DNA of 64,000 nt from Desulfomonile tiedjei (GTDB lineage Bacteria; Desulfobacterota; Desulfomonilia; Desulfomonilales; Desulfomonilaceae): contig JACRDF010000050.1 in the NCBI GenBank assembly GCA_016212925.1, positions 124,001 to 188,000 on the forward strand, in the 5' to 3' direction. The position numbers were made by a program, and so were the translations under genes. Numbering within the stretch: position 1 is the stretch's first letter; each line of letters begins with the position of its first letter. Shown in pieces: positions 1 through 10,081 of the stretch. The notes beneath the pieces are model-generated. The model saw only the letters and a program-made list of their open reading frames with translations. It was not told where the DNA came from and searched no databases.

Positions 1-1
1 T

Positions 2-736
2 GAGAAACAGAGAGATTCCGCGCAGAAATCTCTGGAAAGGGTCGCAGCCAAGCTCGGCCTACCCGCGGCGCCCGGATTGATCGAGGGGTATGACATCTCC
101 AACATCGCGGGAACTCAACCGGTAGGTGTCAAGGTAGCTTTCCGCGACGGTCAACCCGATAAGGCGGCTTATCGTAAATACAAAATCAGAGGCTTTTCAG
201 ATCAAGATGACCCGGGCATGATCCATCAGACAATAACTAGGCGACTGGGGCACAGCGACGAAGGGCCTTTGCCGGATTTGTTCCTGATTGATGGCGGCAA
301 ATCCCAACTCAATGCGGCCTGCGCAGCGTTGCAAGAACAATTGGGACGCGAATTCCCACCGGTGGCCTCAATTGCCAAGGCTCGCGAAGAAGATCAGCCG
401 GAACGCTTTTACCTGCCCAACCGAAAGAACCCTGTGATTTTTCCTCACGGTGACCCGGGCCTCATGCTGTTGATGCGGGTAAGAGACGAGGCGCATAGAT
501 TCGTTCACACCTTCCACACGAAGAGTCGCACAAAGGCCGTAATTCGTTCAGCTCTGGACGACATTCCCGGAATTGGCCCCAAAAAGAGAGCCGCACTCCT
601 GAAGCGGTTCAAAAGTGTTAAGGAAATGCTCGCGGCGTCGGATCAGGAAATCAGAGCGGTTCCGGGCATCAATCAAAAAGATGTGGAACGAATACGAGAT
701 CACTTCAAAGAGGAAGAAATAGGCCTCACGGTGTAG
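2..736 (+). CDS. uvrC: UvrABC system protein C, C-terminal part (5' end outside window)
   Basis: UvrC makes the dual incisions flanking bulky DNA lesions in nucleotide excision repair, acting with UvrA and UvrB in the cytoplasm. The frame is open from base 2, so the gene begins upstream of the window and only about 244 C-terminal residues are visible. The segment IEGYDISNIAGTQPVG and the later LPDLFLIDGGKSQLNAA are hallmarks of the RNase H-like endonuclease domain responsible for the 5' cut. A tandem helix-hairpin-helix follows near the end (IPGIGPKKRAALL and VPGINQKDVERI). The stop is at 734-736. No partner uvr gene is visible here. Confidence 0.95.
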   Translation, partial: EKQRDSAQKSLERVAAKLGLPAAPGLIEGYDISNIAGTQPVGVKVAFRDGQPDKAAYRKYKIRGFSDQDDPGMIHQTITRRLGHSDEGPLPDLFLIDGGKSQLNAACAALQEQLGREFPPVASIAKAREEDQPERFYLPNRKNPVIFPHGDPGLMLLMRVRDEAHRFVHTFHTKSRTKAVIRSALDDIPGIGPKKRAALLKRFKSVKEMLAASDQEIRAVPGINQKDVERIRDHFKEEEIGLTV

Positions 737-1072
737 CGAAAAATGGCCGCGAGAAGAAATGCGAGCGTAGCTTGAGGAACCAAAAACTTCCTTGCTTACC
801 GCGCCGAAAAACTTCTTATACCGAGTGCCCAATTTTTTGTGGGAATGCGGCTAGTCCGTGTAGGGGCAGGCCCCCGTGCCTGCCCTAGGCCCAACGAGAC
901 GCCAAGATAAGGGCGGACGCGGGGGTCCGCGCCGTACGGGAAGCTGAGGCCTCTCTTCAAACCTGTGACGTACCATCGCACACTATCCCGTGGGAACAAT
1001 CGGACAGTATTTCTGGCAACTAAATGTACGTGTTACGTCAGGGTACCTTGGTCCTCGAATTCTTTCCTCAAA
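737..1072. other. Intergenic stretch with hairpins and a repeat terminus
   Basis: No gene is supported between uvrC and the convergent radical SAM gene. The stretch holds a GC-rich inverted repeat at about 862-888 (GGGCAGG against CCTGCCC), a second hairpin at 913-930 (GCGGAC against GTCCGC), and at 997-1019 a sequence matching the end of the dispersed element best seen at 61342-61543 (AATCGGACA followed by a TTTCTGGCAA-like segment). The hairpins could end transcription from both sides, but neither is followed by a clear T-run. Confidence 0.5.
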
Positions 1073-2518
1073 TCAAGTGCGGTTCCTTGAAAACAACAAA
1101 GGTAGAGCGGCTCTTAGCCTCAGAGAAAAGGGTATTTTCCCCGCGTATATTCTCCGGTGAAGGTTGACGCCATAATAGAATCTGTAAACGAAGTTCAGCA
1201 GCGGCTTGAGCCAGGGCATTTTGGCTAAGGCAGGGTAAAATCTCCGGACCCAAGGGAAATCCACCATAATAGAAAACAGACGGTGCAAGGTTTCTACCTT
1301 TGCTTTGAAGTCAGGCGGCAGATTTAGTATCGAGCTCGTGAACTGGCTTTCAAATGTTGCCTGACCTTCGCCAAGTAAGCCGATTTCCTTACAATAATGC
1401 TCAATGTGAGTGCCAGGATACGGCTGAAAGATCGACGCGTCTGAAAAATCCGATCCGACCGCACTATTCAAATTGACGGTACGGATCATGTCCTGCTCGG
1501 TCTCATTCGGGAGGCCGATCATGTTGACAATATACAGGCGCATCCCATGCCTTTTTAAGATCGCTGCCGCATCTATTATCCTTTCATCGCCCATCTGCCG
1601 ATTCAGCACATTCCTTCGGATGGCCTCGCTGCCGGACTCAATGGCCATGCATACGGAATAACATCCGGCCTCTTTCAGGAGCCTCGCATAATCATTGGTT
1701 ACCATGTTGGGCCGGGCATAGCACAGAAATGGAAGACCGATCTTTTTCGGATAGGTCACGCAGAATTCTTCGAGCCAACTTCGTTTAAGCCCGAAAACAT
1801 CGTCCTGAAACTTGACGAAGCTCAAGGGATATCGGCTTCCAACGGACGCTAATTCTTCCATCAAGTATGAAACACTCTTGGTCCTAACAACGTGTCCTTT
1901 GCCTCTATAAAGCTCGTGGTAGGCGTGGTTGAAGCAGTAGGTGCACTTGAAAGGACAGCCTCGTCCAGCGAAAAACGACTTTATGGGGGAGCCCGCCAAG
2001 AATTTGTTTTTGGAATAAACAATGTCTCGATCGGGAAACGGCAGAGAATCCAGATTTTCGATCAAATCTCCCACAGGGTTTTCTCGAACATTTCCGTCCG
2101 GAAGCTTTATCGAGAAGTTGGGCGTCTCGAACATTGCTTCGGAGCCCAAGCAATCCAGAAAGCGCGGAAGGGCCGAATCCCCCTCACCCTGGCAAATTGC
2201 GTCCACACCTTGTTGATAAATGAAATCAGGGAAAAAAGTTGGGTGGGGTCCGCCAAAGACAGAAAAGCAATCAGTCCGGGTCTTGATTCGATCGTTGATA
2301 TGCAGAAACCGTTCAGCCTCGGTCGAGCATATGGAATAGGCCAAAATATGAGGAGGATTAGCTTCGATCCGGCGCAAGGCTTCGGACTCGCCCGCGCCAA
2401 ATTCAATCAGTTCGACTTCATGTCCCGCGCTCTTAAGAATGGCGGACAGCGAGGGAACGGAAATAATTTCCGTAAATCCGATCCGGTCTACGACAAAAAG
2501 GACCTTGAGCCTCCCCAT
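1073..2518 (-). CDS. B12-binding domain radical SAM protein
   Basis: This 481-residue protein has the layout of cobalamin-dependent radical SAM enzymes: an N-terminal Rossmann-like B12-binding region (about residues 1-140), then a radical SAM domain with the cluster motif CPFKCTYC near residue 190 preceded by a GRG turn. Such enzymes modify unreactive carbons, for example by methylation, or make lipids and cofactors; the substrate cannot be read from sequence. I chose the ATG at 2518 because AAGGA lies about 9 bases upstream; an in-frame TTG at 2542 is less likely. The gene stands alone, convergent with uvrC. The C-terminal 60 residues are basic and aromatic without a recognised domain. Confidence 0.85.
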   Translation of the reverse strand: MGRLKVLFVVDRIGFTEIISVPSLSAILKSAGHEVELIEFGAGESEALRRIEANPPHILAYSICSTEAERFLHINDRIKTRTDCFSVFGGPHPTFFPDFIYQQGVDAICQGEGDSALPRFLDCLGSEAMFETPNFSIKLPDGNVRENPVGDLIENLDSLPFPDRDIVYSKNKFLAGSPIKSFFAGRGCPFKCTYCFNHAYHELYRGKGHVVRTKSVSYLMEELASVGSRYPLSFVKFQDDVFGLKRSWLEEFCVTYPKKIGLPFLCYARPNMVTNDYARLLKEAGCYSVCMAIESGSEAIRRNVLNRQMGDERIIDAAAILKRHGMRLYIVNMIGLPNETEQDMIRTVNLNSAVGSDFSDASIFQPYPGTHIEHYCKEIGLLGEGQATFESQFTSSILNLPPDFKAKVETLHRLFSIMVDFPWVRRFYPALAKMPWLKPLLNFVYRFYYGVNLHRRIYAGKIPFSLRLRAALPLLFSRNRT

Positions 2519-2774
2519 GTTCCGATCCTTCGATCTTCCCAAAATTACAGAAATATATCAACGGGATACCGGCGCGTTCAACCACACGAATAACTTGTTG
2601 CGCCTGTGCATTGCACGCTCTAGGCGGGAAAGTCAACCAAAATATGAGCAAATTGGTAACCGTTCAGCAATGGGCGGGGGTGAACATCTCTAGTATGGTT
2701 ACCGAAATTGGTAGGCCTTGACCTACGCGGCGAAAATTCTCCCTTGCCCCCTGCGGCCCTAACTCTCTTCTAAT

Positions 2775-5363
2775 TTATTCCAATCGGCCGGCAACCAGCT
2801 CGGTGATATCCATGACTTTTATCTTGCCCTTCTTTTCCTTTCGGGCGCGTGCCGCTGCCTGGTTAAACGAACCCTTGCACGAAGGACACGCGGACACCAG
2901 CACATCAGCTCCGAGGTCAATGGCGGTTAGGAGCCTTTTGTACCCGATCTCCCCTGCCAGTTCATTGTCGAAGCCTTTCATGCCCCCTCCGCCGCCGCAG
3001 CACTTGGCCTGAGCGCGATTAAGCGGGAATTCGACCAATTCTATTCCGGGAATGGCCTTGAGCACATTGCGGGGGGGTTCGTATACTCCCATGTGGCGCC
3101 CCATGTCGCATGGGTCGTGATAGATGGCCTTGAGAGGCTGGACATCCTGTTTGAACTTGAGTCGGCCTTCGCTAATAAGCTTCTCCATGAACTCCACTGC
3201 GTGAAGGACCTCGTAATCCTGCCCGCTTCCGTAGTGCGAATAGAGGTCCCGGAAGGTTTTCAGGCACCCGGCACAAGACGTGATCAAAGATTTGGGCTTG
3301 TACTTTGAGGTGCGCTCTTCGTACATTTCCATGGTCTTTGTGAATGTGGGCATGTCGCCCACCAGGTACGCAAGATACCCGCAACAGGTCTCTTCTTCGC
3401 CCATTGCTCCGTAGTTTATCCCTGCCTTGTTCAATATTTCCATGAAAGCTGGAATTATCTTGACGTCCTGGAAGCTTGTAACGCATCCCAGGTGGAGCAG
3501 GACCTCCGTCTCTCCTGGCACGGCTTTCTTGAAATTCGCAGGATAGCTGTCAGCCCTCTTTTCAGGGGGGGCCAGCAGCGGATTTGCGGCTTCCAGCATT
3601 GACGAGAGTGCAGGCTTGAAAATTTCCGGAAGAAAACCCTTCTCTACGAGCCTCTGGCGAGCGCTGCGAACTATATCGGACACCTTGACTTGAGCAGGAC
3701 ATACCGCCCGGCAGTTCAAGCAGAGCATGCATTGATAGAGGCGTTTAGCAAGATCCTCGGAGGGCTCTATATTCCCGATCAACATGTTGTAGGCAAGAGT
3801 GACCCTTCCCTTTGCGTTCAGAGACTCCAATGTGGTCTCGCCGAAGGTCGGACACCCGGCCCGGCAGAACCCGCACTGAATACATGCGATAATTTCGTTG
3901 TCCACGCCTTCGGGGAAATGTTGAATGTTTTGAGGTTCCTTCAGGTATTTCTCGAAGCTGTTTTCGTCCAGGATGTCCGCGATGGCGTCGTCGAAACCCA
4001 TCTTGCCGGGATTAAGAATGTTGTTGGGATCAAAGGCCTTCTTGATGGTCTTCATAAGATTGAGCCCTTCGCCCAACTGCTTTCCTATGTAAGGGGACTT
4101 GGCCATGCCTACCCCATGTTCCGCGGAAACGGTTCCCCCATACCGGAGCGTCATATCAATGAATTCAAGTGCAATTCCCTTGACCTTTTCCCATTCTTCC
4201 GCGTCCGCGGGGTTCATAATGAAGGTCGCGTGCAGATTGCCGTCCCCGATATGACCGAACGTTGCTACCGGGAAGCCGACCTTCTTGGCGATCTGCTGGA
4301 TCTCGGCTATGGTCTCCGGAATGCGGCTGATGGGCACCCCAAAATCTTCCACCAGCGGCACGAGTCGGTAACCGGGCTTGAGGCGACTCATGGCCGGGAC
4401 CAGACCGCCTCTCGCGGCAAATAGCTTGGCTTTCTCCAGAGGGTTGTCCGACCAGACGTTCTCGATACCGCCGACCGATTTGCAGATCTCATCAATCTTT
4501 TTGATCTGCTCTTGCACTGCGCTCTTCGGCCCGTCAATCCCCATGAAGAGTTGGCAATTCACTTCCCTGGGAATGTCCATCTTGAGAGCGTCTCGGGCGA
4601 CCTCCAGGCAGATGTTGTCCAGTATTTCGCAAGTCGCCAGTTCCATTCCCGTCGTGAAGATCCGCTCCACGGCTCTCCCCGCACTGTCAACGTCCGGGAA
4701 GGATGCCTTGGCAAAAGCCTCGTACTCCGGCATGGGCAGAATCTTCACAGTCGCTTCGGTGATTATCCCAAGGGTCCCTTCGGAGCTTGAGAATAGGTGC
4801 GTCAAGTCGTAGCCCGCGGAGCTTTTCGGCGCCAGGTCCCCCGTGCGTACCACGCGTCCGTCGGCAAGGACCACCGTCAGGCGCTTAACATAGTCCTTAG
4901 TCGTCCCGTACTTGGCAGCTCGAACCCCGCTGGCATTGGTTGCAATCATCCCCCCGATGGTGGCAATCGGCGCACTGCCGGGATCCGGCGGGAAGAAGTG
5001 GGTTGGCGCGAGTTTGGCATTCAGCGCGTTGCAGATGACTCCCGGTTCGACGACCGCGTATCCGTCGGCCTTGTTGATCTCCTTGACCTTATTCATCCTA
5101 GTGAAATCCAGCACCACCCCGCCCTTCACCGCCAAGACCGCGCCAGTTACTGAGGAGCCGGTCCCGCGAGCTACAACAGGGATTTTCTCCGCATTCGCGA
5201 GGGAAACAATTCTGCTCACTTGTTCTGTATCAGATGCAAAAACAATAACTTGAGGGACTCCCGCGTGGATCGACATGTCCCGAGAATAGGCCAGGCAGTC
5301 CACCGGGGAAGCGGTCATGTTCTCCGACCCCACGATATCGGACAATCGCTCAATGAAACCCAT
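2775..5363 (-). CDS. FAD-linked oxidase fused to CCG iron-sulfur module (GlcD-GlcF type)
   Basis: An 862-residue fusion. The first half (to about residue 460) is a GlcD/D-lactate-dehydrogenase-type flavoprotein: a PCMH FAD-binding region with ARGTGSSVTGAVL and a C-terminal substrate domain ending ILNPGKMGF. The second half carries two 4Fe-4S ferredoxin motifs (CIQCGFCRAGCP near 493, CMLCLNCRAVCP near 544) and two CCG motifs (CCGYLAY near 658, CCGGGGGM near 787), as in GlcF and HdrD. Family members oxidise 2-hydroxyacids such as D-lactate or glycolate and pass electrons to quinone or another carrier. The start at 5363 is set by AGGAGGAG five bases upstream. It is monocistronic and separate from the glcDEF set at 41-45 kb, so a different substrate is plausible. 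Confidence 0.88.
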   Translation of the reverse strand: MGFIERLSDIVGSENMTASPVDCLAYSRDMSIHAGVPQVIVFASDTEQVSRIVSLANAEKIPVVARGTGSSVTGAVLAVKGGVVLDFTRMNKVKEINKADGYAVVEPGVICNALNAKLAPTHFFPPDPGSAPIATIGGMIATNASGVRAAKYGTTKDYVKRLTVVLADGRVVRTGDLAPKSSAGYDLTHLFSSSEGTLGIITEATVKILPMPEYEAFAKASFPDVDSAGRAVERIFTTGMELATCEILDNICLEVARDALKMDIPREVNCQLFMGIDGPKSAVQEQIKKIDEICKSVGGIENVWSDNPLEKAKLFAARGGLVPAMSRLKPGYRLVPLVEDFGVPISRIPETIAEIQQIAKKVGFPVATFGHIGDGNLHATFIMNPADAEEWEKVKGIALEFIDMTLRYGGTVSAEHGVGMAKSPYIGKQLGEGLNLMKTIKKAFDPNNILNPGKMGFDDAIADILDENSFEKYLKEPQNIQHFPEGVDNEIIACIQCGFCRAGCPTFGETTLESLNAKGRVTLAYNMLIGNIEPSEDLAKRLYQCMLCLNCRAVCPAQVKVSDIVRSARQRLVEKGFLPEIFKPALSSMLEAANPLLAPPEKRADSYPANFKKAVPGETEVLLHLGCVTSFQDVKIIPAFMEILNKAGINYGAMGEEETCCGYLAYLVGDMPTFTKTMEMYEERTSKYKPKSLITSCAGCLKTFRDLYSHYGSGQDYEVLHAVEFMEKLISEGRLKFKQDVQPLKAIYHDPCDMGRHMGVYEPPRNVLKAIPGIELVEFPLNRAQAKCCGGGGGMKGFDNELAGEIGYKRLLTAIDLGADVLVSACPSCKGSFNQAAARARKEKKGKIKVMDITELVAGRLE

Positions 5364-6257
5364 TTTTTCTCCTCCTGGAGCTGATTCCTTCACCCGGGTA
5401 CGGGGTCATAATTTGATGCTTTGAAACTCGCGACGGGATGGAAAGAGGCCCAATGCTAATCGAACCGATTATTTCAATGATAGCCCAATTCCCTGTATAA
5501 ATCAAATCCCGGATTTCACAAGAGAGTCTAAAGCGAAAGACACCTGCTTGAGGGCTCAAGGCATATCACCGCGAGGAATAACATATTGATATAGTATGAT
5601 CAATAGCCATGCCGTCCGTCCGAGAAACCGGCGAGCCTCTCTTGTTGAATATTCATTATACAGAACTTGTCATCGGGGGGCGCTTGCCCTTTTTCAGTTC
5701 CGCGGGGCCGGCGTCATAGATCCAGTTGTAACTGTTCAGTCTTGGGGGGAAACAACTTGCGCTGAACATGTCATTGCGACCCCGCTGAAAAGCGGGGGGA
5801 AGCAATCTCGGCCTTTCGGCGCTGAGATTGCTTTCCCGCGGAACGCGGGACTTCACTCCTCGCAATGCCAGAGAGCCAACACCCCCGCGTAAGTGAAGGG
5901 CTACATCCAGTTGCTCCGGCGCGATTCAAAAAAATTTCGCGAACTTTGCATCAAATTGGAGGGTCGCGCATCTAGGTTGGTAGAATTGATAAGGGATTGT
6001 TAGGTATGGAATTGACTGGAATAAACGGGAAGACTGTATTTCGGAGCCTCAGGGCGGGCGATGGAGACCGGTGAACGCAGAATTAACCACTCAAATTGAG
6101 CCTGTACCGTTGACAATTGGACAGCAAGTCGCTGATTGCGATCTCCATCGCCGCCCAATTAGGCGCTGCACAAGCGAACACTTCGGCGATCAGAGAGCCG
6201 GCAGGAGCGAAGGATCGCGAACGAGCGCGGAATCTGCCCCTGAACAATCATCTAGTA
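5364..6257. other. Long intergenic region before rpsO
   Basis: About 900 bases without a convincing gene. Open frames here are short, lack family-like sequence and cross repeat DNA. The region contains the palindromic repeat at 5771-5869 and, at its right edge, the putative rpsO promoter. An A/T-rich patch at about 5470-5600 could hold the promoter of the leftward oxidoreductase. Confidence 0.5.
5771..5869. repeat. Palindromic intergenic repeat of the CATTGCGA type
   Basis: The outer ends TCATTGCGA and TCGCAATGCC are inverted relative to each other, and the core GAAGCAATCTC / GAGATTGCTTTC forms a second inverted repeat around a short loop. Fragments like CCGCGTTCCGCGGG and AAGTCCCGC recur in other gaps of this window. 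Short repeats with these ends are common in many proteobacterial intergenic regions. A diverged relative lies at 29077-29171. Confidence 0.7.
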
Positions 6258-6286
6258 TTTACTTAATGAAAGGCGTGTGATATTAA
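6258..6286 (+). promoter_or_regulatory. Putative sigma-70 promoter for rpsO-pnp
   Basis: TTTACT at 6258-6263, a 17-base spacer, then TATTAA at 6281-6286. Each hexamer matches four of six consensus positions. It sits 55 bases before the rpsO start in an A/T-rich patch, the right place for a leader of about 45 bases. Confidence 0.45.
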
Positions 6287-6340
6287 TATCCAATTAGGCT
6301 TAAGAAGGCCCCATATGCACGTTCAGGAGGACGAGGAGAC

Positions 6341-6610
6341 TTGCCACTGCTTACGGACAAAAAGAAGTCAATCATAGAGAAGTATCGGGTTCACGAGAGC
6401 GATACGGGTTCGCCCGAAGTCCAGGTCGCTCTGCTAAGCGAGAGGATAGGATATCTCACCGAGCACTTCAAGATTCATAAGAAGGACCACCATTCACGCC
6501 GTGGTCTTTTGAAGCTTGTTGGGCAACGTCGCAGATTGTTGGACTACCTCAAATCAAAGAGTGTCGACCGATACAAAACATTAATCGCCGAATTGGGTAT
6601 CAGGAAATAG
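6341..6610 (+). CDS. rpsO: 30S ribosomal protein S15
   Basis: An 89-residue protein with the full S15 pattern: [19 protein letters not shown] early, [25 protein letters not shown] in the 16S-rRNA-binding helices. It binds 16S rRNA early in assembly of the small-subunit platform. The start codon is TTG at 6341, supported by GAGGAG three bases upstream and AGGAGG a little earlier; the next residues PLLTDKKK fit the family N-terminus. The rpsO-pnp order, with pnp 73 bases downstream, is widespread and usually forms one operon whose messages are processed between the genes. Confidence 0.97.
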   Translation: MPLLTDKKKSIIEKYRVHESDTGSPEVQVALLSERIGYLTEHFKIHKKDHHSRRGLLKLVGQRRRLLDYLKSKSVDRYKTLIAELGIRK

Positions 6611-6683
6611 CGCTGACTCCGCTCGGAATTGACATTCTCGCGCCCGCACTTTTGGGATCGGGGAAATAAGGATTACTACAACT

Positions 6684-8774
6684 ATGTTATTGCATACTTC
6701 AAGGACCACTGTTTCCGGGAAAGACATTGTATTTGAGACCGGCAGGCTGGCCAAACAGGCTTCCGGGTCGGTCTTGGTCAGCAGCGGGGAAACCATGGTC
6801 CTGGTGACGGCTGTAGCCGAGAAAAAGGGCCGAGAAGGAATCGACTTTTTCCCCCTTACAGTTGACTATCTGGAGATGACCTACGCGGCGGGGAAGATAC
6901 CGGGAGGTTTCTTCAAGAGAGAAGGACGGCCGACAGAAAAGGAAATCTTGACGGCAAGATTCATTGACAGGCCGATTCGTCCTCTTTTTCCAAAAGGATT
7001 CAAAGCGGAGACCCAAATTATCGCCACGGTACTTTCTTCCGACGGCGAAAGCGATCCGGACATGCTGGCCATAAATGGCGCGTCAGCCGCGCTCCACCTG
7101 TCTGACATCCCCTTTAACGGCCCCATCGGCGCGGTACGTGTCGGCCGGGTAGACGGGAACCTGATTATAAATCCTTCGCCGATGGAAGAAGGCTATTCGG
7201 ACCTGAGCCTCATTGTGGTCGGCTCAACTCAGGGAATCGTCATGGTTGAAGGCGGATCGGACCGGCTTCCCGAGGAGACGATACTGGAGGCGATTTTCAA
7301 AGGGTACGAAGAAACCCTCAGAATATGCCAGGCCCAAGAGGAACTTAGGGCTGCGAGCGGAAAACCCAAGAGAGAGACTTCGCCCCCTATCGTGGACGCG
7401 GAACTCATTGAAAAGGTTAGGAGCGAATGGGGTGATCAGATTCAGCAGGCGATAGGCATTGCTCAGAAACTCGAACGCCAGGCAGCCCTGGAGGATATCT
7501 ATCACAAAATACTTGCGTCCTTGGGAGAAGAAGGTGAACTGCGTCGCTCCGAGATCCTGGGTTACCTGGAAAAGATCGAGGGTGAATACATACGCAAGAT
7601 GATCCTGGAGCAAGGAGTGCGTATCGGCGGACGCGCGTTTACGGACATTCGGGACATTTCATGTGAAGTCGGGATTCTTCCGAGGACCCACGGAAGCGCC
7701 CTTTTTACACGGGGCGAGACCCAGGCTCTGGTTATCGTTACTCTGGGCACGTCCGCGGATGAACAGAAGATAGAAGCTTTGGAAGGATCCAGCTACAAGT
7801 CCTTCCTGCTCCATTACAAGTTCCCGCCTTTTAGCGTGGGCGAAGTCAAGTTCCTCCGGGGGCCGTCCCGAAGAGAAGTCGGTCACGGTGCGCTGGCGAA
7901 CCGGGCCATAGCTTATCTTCTGCCCAACGACGAGGACTTTCCGTACACGATCCGCGTGGTCTCCGAGATTCTGGAATCCAATGGCTCGTCCTCTATGGCT
8001 ACGGTGTGTGGCTCATCGCTCTCGCTTATGGATGCCGGCGTCCCCTTGGCCGAACCTGTGGCCGGCATAGCAATGGGATTGCTCAAGGCTGACGATCGAA
8101 TCGTCATACTCTCCGATATTATTGGTGACGAAGACCATCACGGCGATATGGACTTCAAAGTGACCGGCACCTGGAACGGGGTCACCGCCTTGCAGATGGA
8201 CATAAAGATCCAAGGGATCACCCGCGAGGTCCTTACCCAGGCCTTGTATCAGGCCAGAGACGGCCGCCGTCACATACTCGAGATAATGAACCAGACGCTC
8301 AAGGAATCTCGAACTGAAGTGTCCCCCCGGGCCCCCAGAATTTTGATCTTGTACGTGAATCCTGACAGAATCCGGGACATCATCGGCCCGGGCGGAAAGG
8401 TCATACGAGCCATCCAGGAAGAGACCGGCACCAAGATCGAAGTGGATGATACCGGTAAGGTGCTGATTGCGGCGACGGACACCGAGGGTGCGGAAGAAGC
8501 CAAAGCGGCAGTCCAGAGGTTAACCCAAGAGGCGGAAATGGGAAGGATCTACATGGGCATAGTCCGAAAAATTACGGACTTTGGCGCCTTCGTAGAAATA
8601 TTTCCGGGCACGGATGGTTTGGTTCATATTTCTCAGCTTGCGCCGGAGCGCGTGCGGAAGGTTACCGACGTCGTCAAAGAGGGAGACACGGTTCCGGTAA
8701 AAGTTATCGGCATTGACCCCCAAGGAAAGATTAAACTGTCACGAAAAGACGCTATAGGTCAGACACCCGAGTAA
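6684..8774 (+). CDS. pnp: Polyribonucleotide nucleotidyltransferase (PNPase)
   Basis: A 696-residue phosphorolytic 3'-5' exoribonuclease, core of RNA decay. Both RNase PH-like domains are visible: the first (SGETMVLVTAV, FFKREGRPTEKEILTARFIDRPIRPLFP) and the second with the catalytic segment around GDEDHHGDMDFKVTGT. The KH domain (IIGPGGKVIRAIQEETGTKIEVDDTG) and the C-terminal S1 domain (GIVRKITDFGAFVEIFPGTDGLVHIS) follow in the normal order and length. It lies directly after rpsO and its TAA overlaps the ATG of the next gene by one base, so translation of the M16 peptidase is probably coupled. Confidence 0.98.
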   Translation: MLLHTSRTTVSGKDIVFETGRLAKQASGSVLVSSGETMVLVTAVAEKKGREGIDFFPLTVDYLEMTYAAGKIPGGFFKREGRPTEKEILTARFIDRPIRPLFPKGFKAETQIIATVLSSDGESDPDMLAINGASAALHLSDIPFNGPIGAVRVGRVDGNLIINPSPMEEGYSDLSLIVVGSTQGIVMVEGGSDRLPEETILEAIFKGYEETLRICQAQEELRAASGKPKRETSPPIVDAELIEKVRSEWGDQIQQAIGIAQKLERQAALEDIYHKILASLGEEGELRRSEILGYLEKIEGEYIRKMILEQGVRIGGRAFTDIRDISCEVGILPRTHGSALFTRGETQALVIVTLGTSADEQKIEALEGSSYKSFLLHYKFPPFSVGEVKFLRGPSRREVGHGALANRAIAYLLPNDEDFPYTIRVVSEILESNGSSSMATVCGSSLSLMDAGVPLAEPVAGIAMGLLKADDRIVILSDIIGDEDHHGDMDFKVTGTWNGVTALQMDIKIQGITREVLTQALYQARDGRRHILEIMNQTLKESRTEVSPRAPRILILYVNPDRIRDIIGPGGKVIRAIQEETGTKIEVDDTGKVLIAATDTEGAEEAKAAVQRLTQEAEMGRIYMGIVRKITDFGAFVEIFPGTDGLVHISQLAPERVRKVTDVVKEGDTVPVKVIGIDPQGKIKLSRKDAIGQTPE

Positions 8775-10081
8775 TGAAGCAATCCAAAGTTACTCCACCC
8801 CCTTCGAGCCGGCCCAAACATTCGAACCACTATGGCAAGACTATCCTTGGGAATGGTGTACGAATTGTCACGGAGGAGGTCCCGCACCTTTATTCCGCGT
8901 CACTGGGCATCTGGATTCGTTCAGGGTCCCGGTTCGAGACTCCTTCTGTAAACGGCATCTGTCATTTTATCGAGCACATGCTTTTCAAGGGGACTGCGCG
9001 CAGGTCCGCGTACGTCATCGCAAAAGAGATAGATTCCGTGGGAGGCGTCTTGAACGCCTTCACCAGCAAGGAAATGACTTCCTTCTACTGCCGGGTCCTG
9101 AGTGAAAACCTACCGTTGGCCGTGGACTTGCTCACGGACATATTCCTTAACCCGTCGTTTCCTGAGGACGAGATCGAAAGGGAAAAACAGGTTGTTTGCC
9201 AGGAAATAGCTCAGTTGGAGGACAGTCCGGAAGATCTGGTCCATGAAATCCTGGGAACCAGATTCTGGCTTGACGATCCATTGGGCCAACCCATACTGGG
9301 GACCATTCCCAACATCATGAATTTCGACCGGGAGACCATATCCGTATTCAAGCGCAACAACTATGTTCCCGGCGAGATCGTAATATGCGCCGCGGGCAAA
9401 CTTCAGCACGAGGCCTTTGTGGACCTGTTCGCGGAACAGATGGACAGGATAGCGGCCCGTGAGCCTCAGGTCTTTGCGCAGAGCGATCGGAGACAGTCGA
9501 TCTCTCACATAGAGGAGCGGGATTCTGAGCAGGTTCATGTCTGCGTTGCAGTGGACGGCCCCAGTGCGGTGGATGAAAAACGGCACGCAGGCTACATATT
9601 AAATACGATTTTGGGCGGAGGAATGAGTTCACGGCTGTTCCAGGAGATCCGCGAAAAAAGAGGATTGGCGTACAGCGTCTATTCTTTTCTTTCGTCTCTT
9701 TCCGATACGGGAATGTTCGGGATCTACGCAGGATGTGACCCGGCTCGATTGGAGGAGCTGATCACCACAATGGGCAAAGAAACCTTGTCGTTGGCAGCCA
9801 CTCTGACGGAAGACGATGTGCGCACGGCAAAGGCCCAACTGAAAGGGAACATCATTCTTGCGACGGAATCGTCGGAGTCTCGAATGAACAGGCTGGCGAA
9901 AGGCGAGTACTACTTCGGCCGGTACGTCAGCGTGGATGAAATCATCAGCGCCATTGAAAAAGTCACGGTTCGAGATCTGTCCGAAATGGCGGAAGAAATG
10001 ATCAATGGAGGCCAACTCACGGTTGTTGCGCTGGGTCCTCTGAGCGTGAAGACTGATCTTCTGGATCTCTTCAAAAACTAG
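8774..10081 (+). CDS. M16 family zinc peptidase (insulinase/processing-peptidase type)
   Basis: A 435-residue protein with the inverted zinc motif HFIEH (HxxEH) near residue 63 and a downstream glutamate-rich ligand helix (EREKQVVCQEIAQLED), followed by the second, inactive M16 domain (GGGMSSRLFQEIREKRGLAYSVYSF). This is the usual size and order for single-chain bacterial processing-peptidase-like proteins, often found after pnp. The physiological substrate of these proteins is mostly unknown. It starts inside the pnp stop codon. No signal peptide is visible, so a cytoplasmic location is likely. Confidence 0.93.
   Translation: MKQSKVTPPPSSRPKHSNHYGKTILGNGVRIVTEEVPHLYSASLGIWIRSGSRFETPSVNGICHFIEHMLFKGTARRSAYVIAKEIDSVGGVLNAFTSKEMTSFYCRVLSENLPLAVDLLTDIFLNPSFPEDEIEREKQVVCQEIAQLEDSPEDLVHEILGTRFWLDDPLGQPILGTIPNIMNFDRETISVFKRNNYVPGEIVICAAGKLQHEAFVDLFAEQMDRIAAREPQVFAQSDRRQSISHIEERDSEQVHVCVAVDGPSAVDEKRHAGYILNTILGGGMSSRLFQEIREKRGLAYSVYSFLSSLSDTGMFGIYAGCDPARLEELITTMGKETLSLAATLTEDDVRTAKAQLKGNIILATESSESRMNRLAKGEYYFGRYVSVDEIISAIEKVTVRDLSEMAEEMINGGQLTVVALGPLSVKTDLLDLFKN

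Noticed and set aside
7224-7613. Minus-strand frames of 75-130 residues inside pnp and the M16 peptidase gene
   Set aside because: They overlap strongly conserved genes fully, lack ribosome sites, and are typical complements of GC-rich coding DNA.
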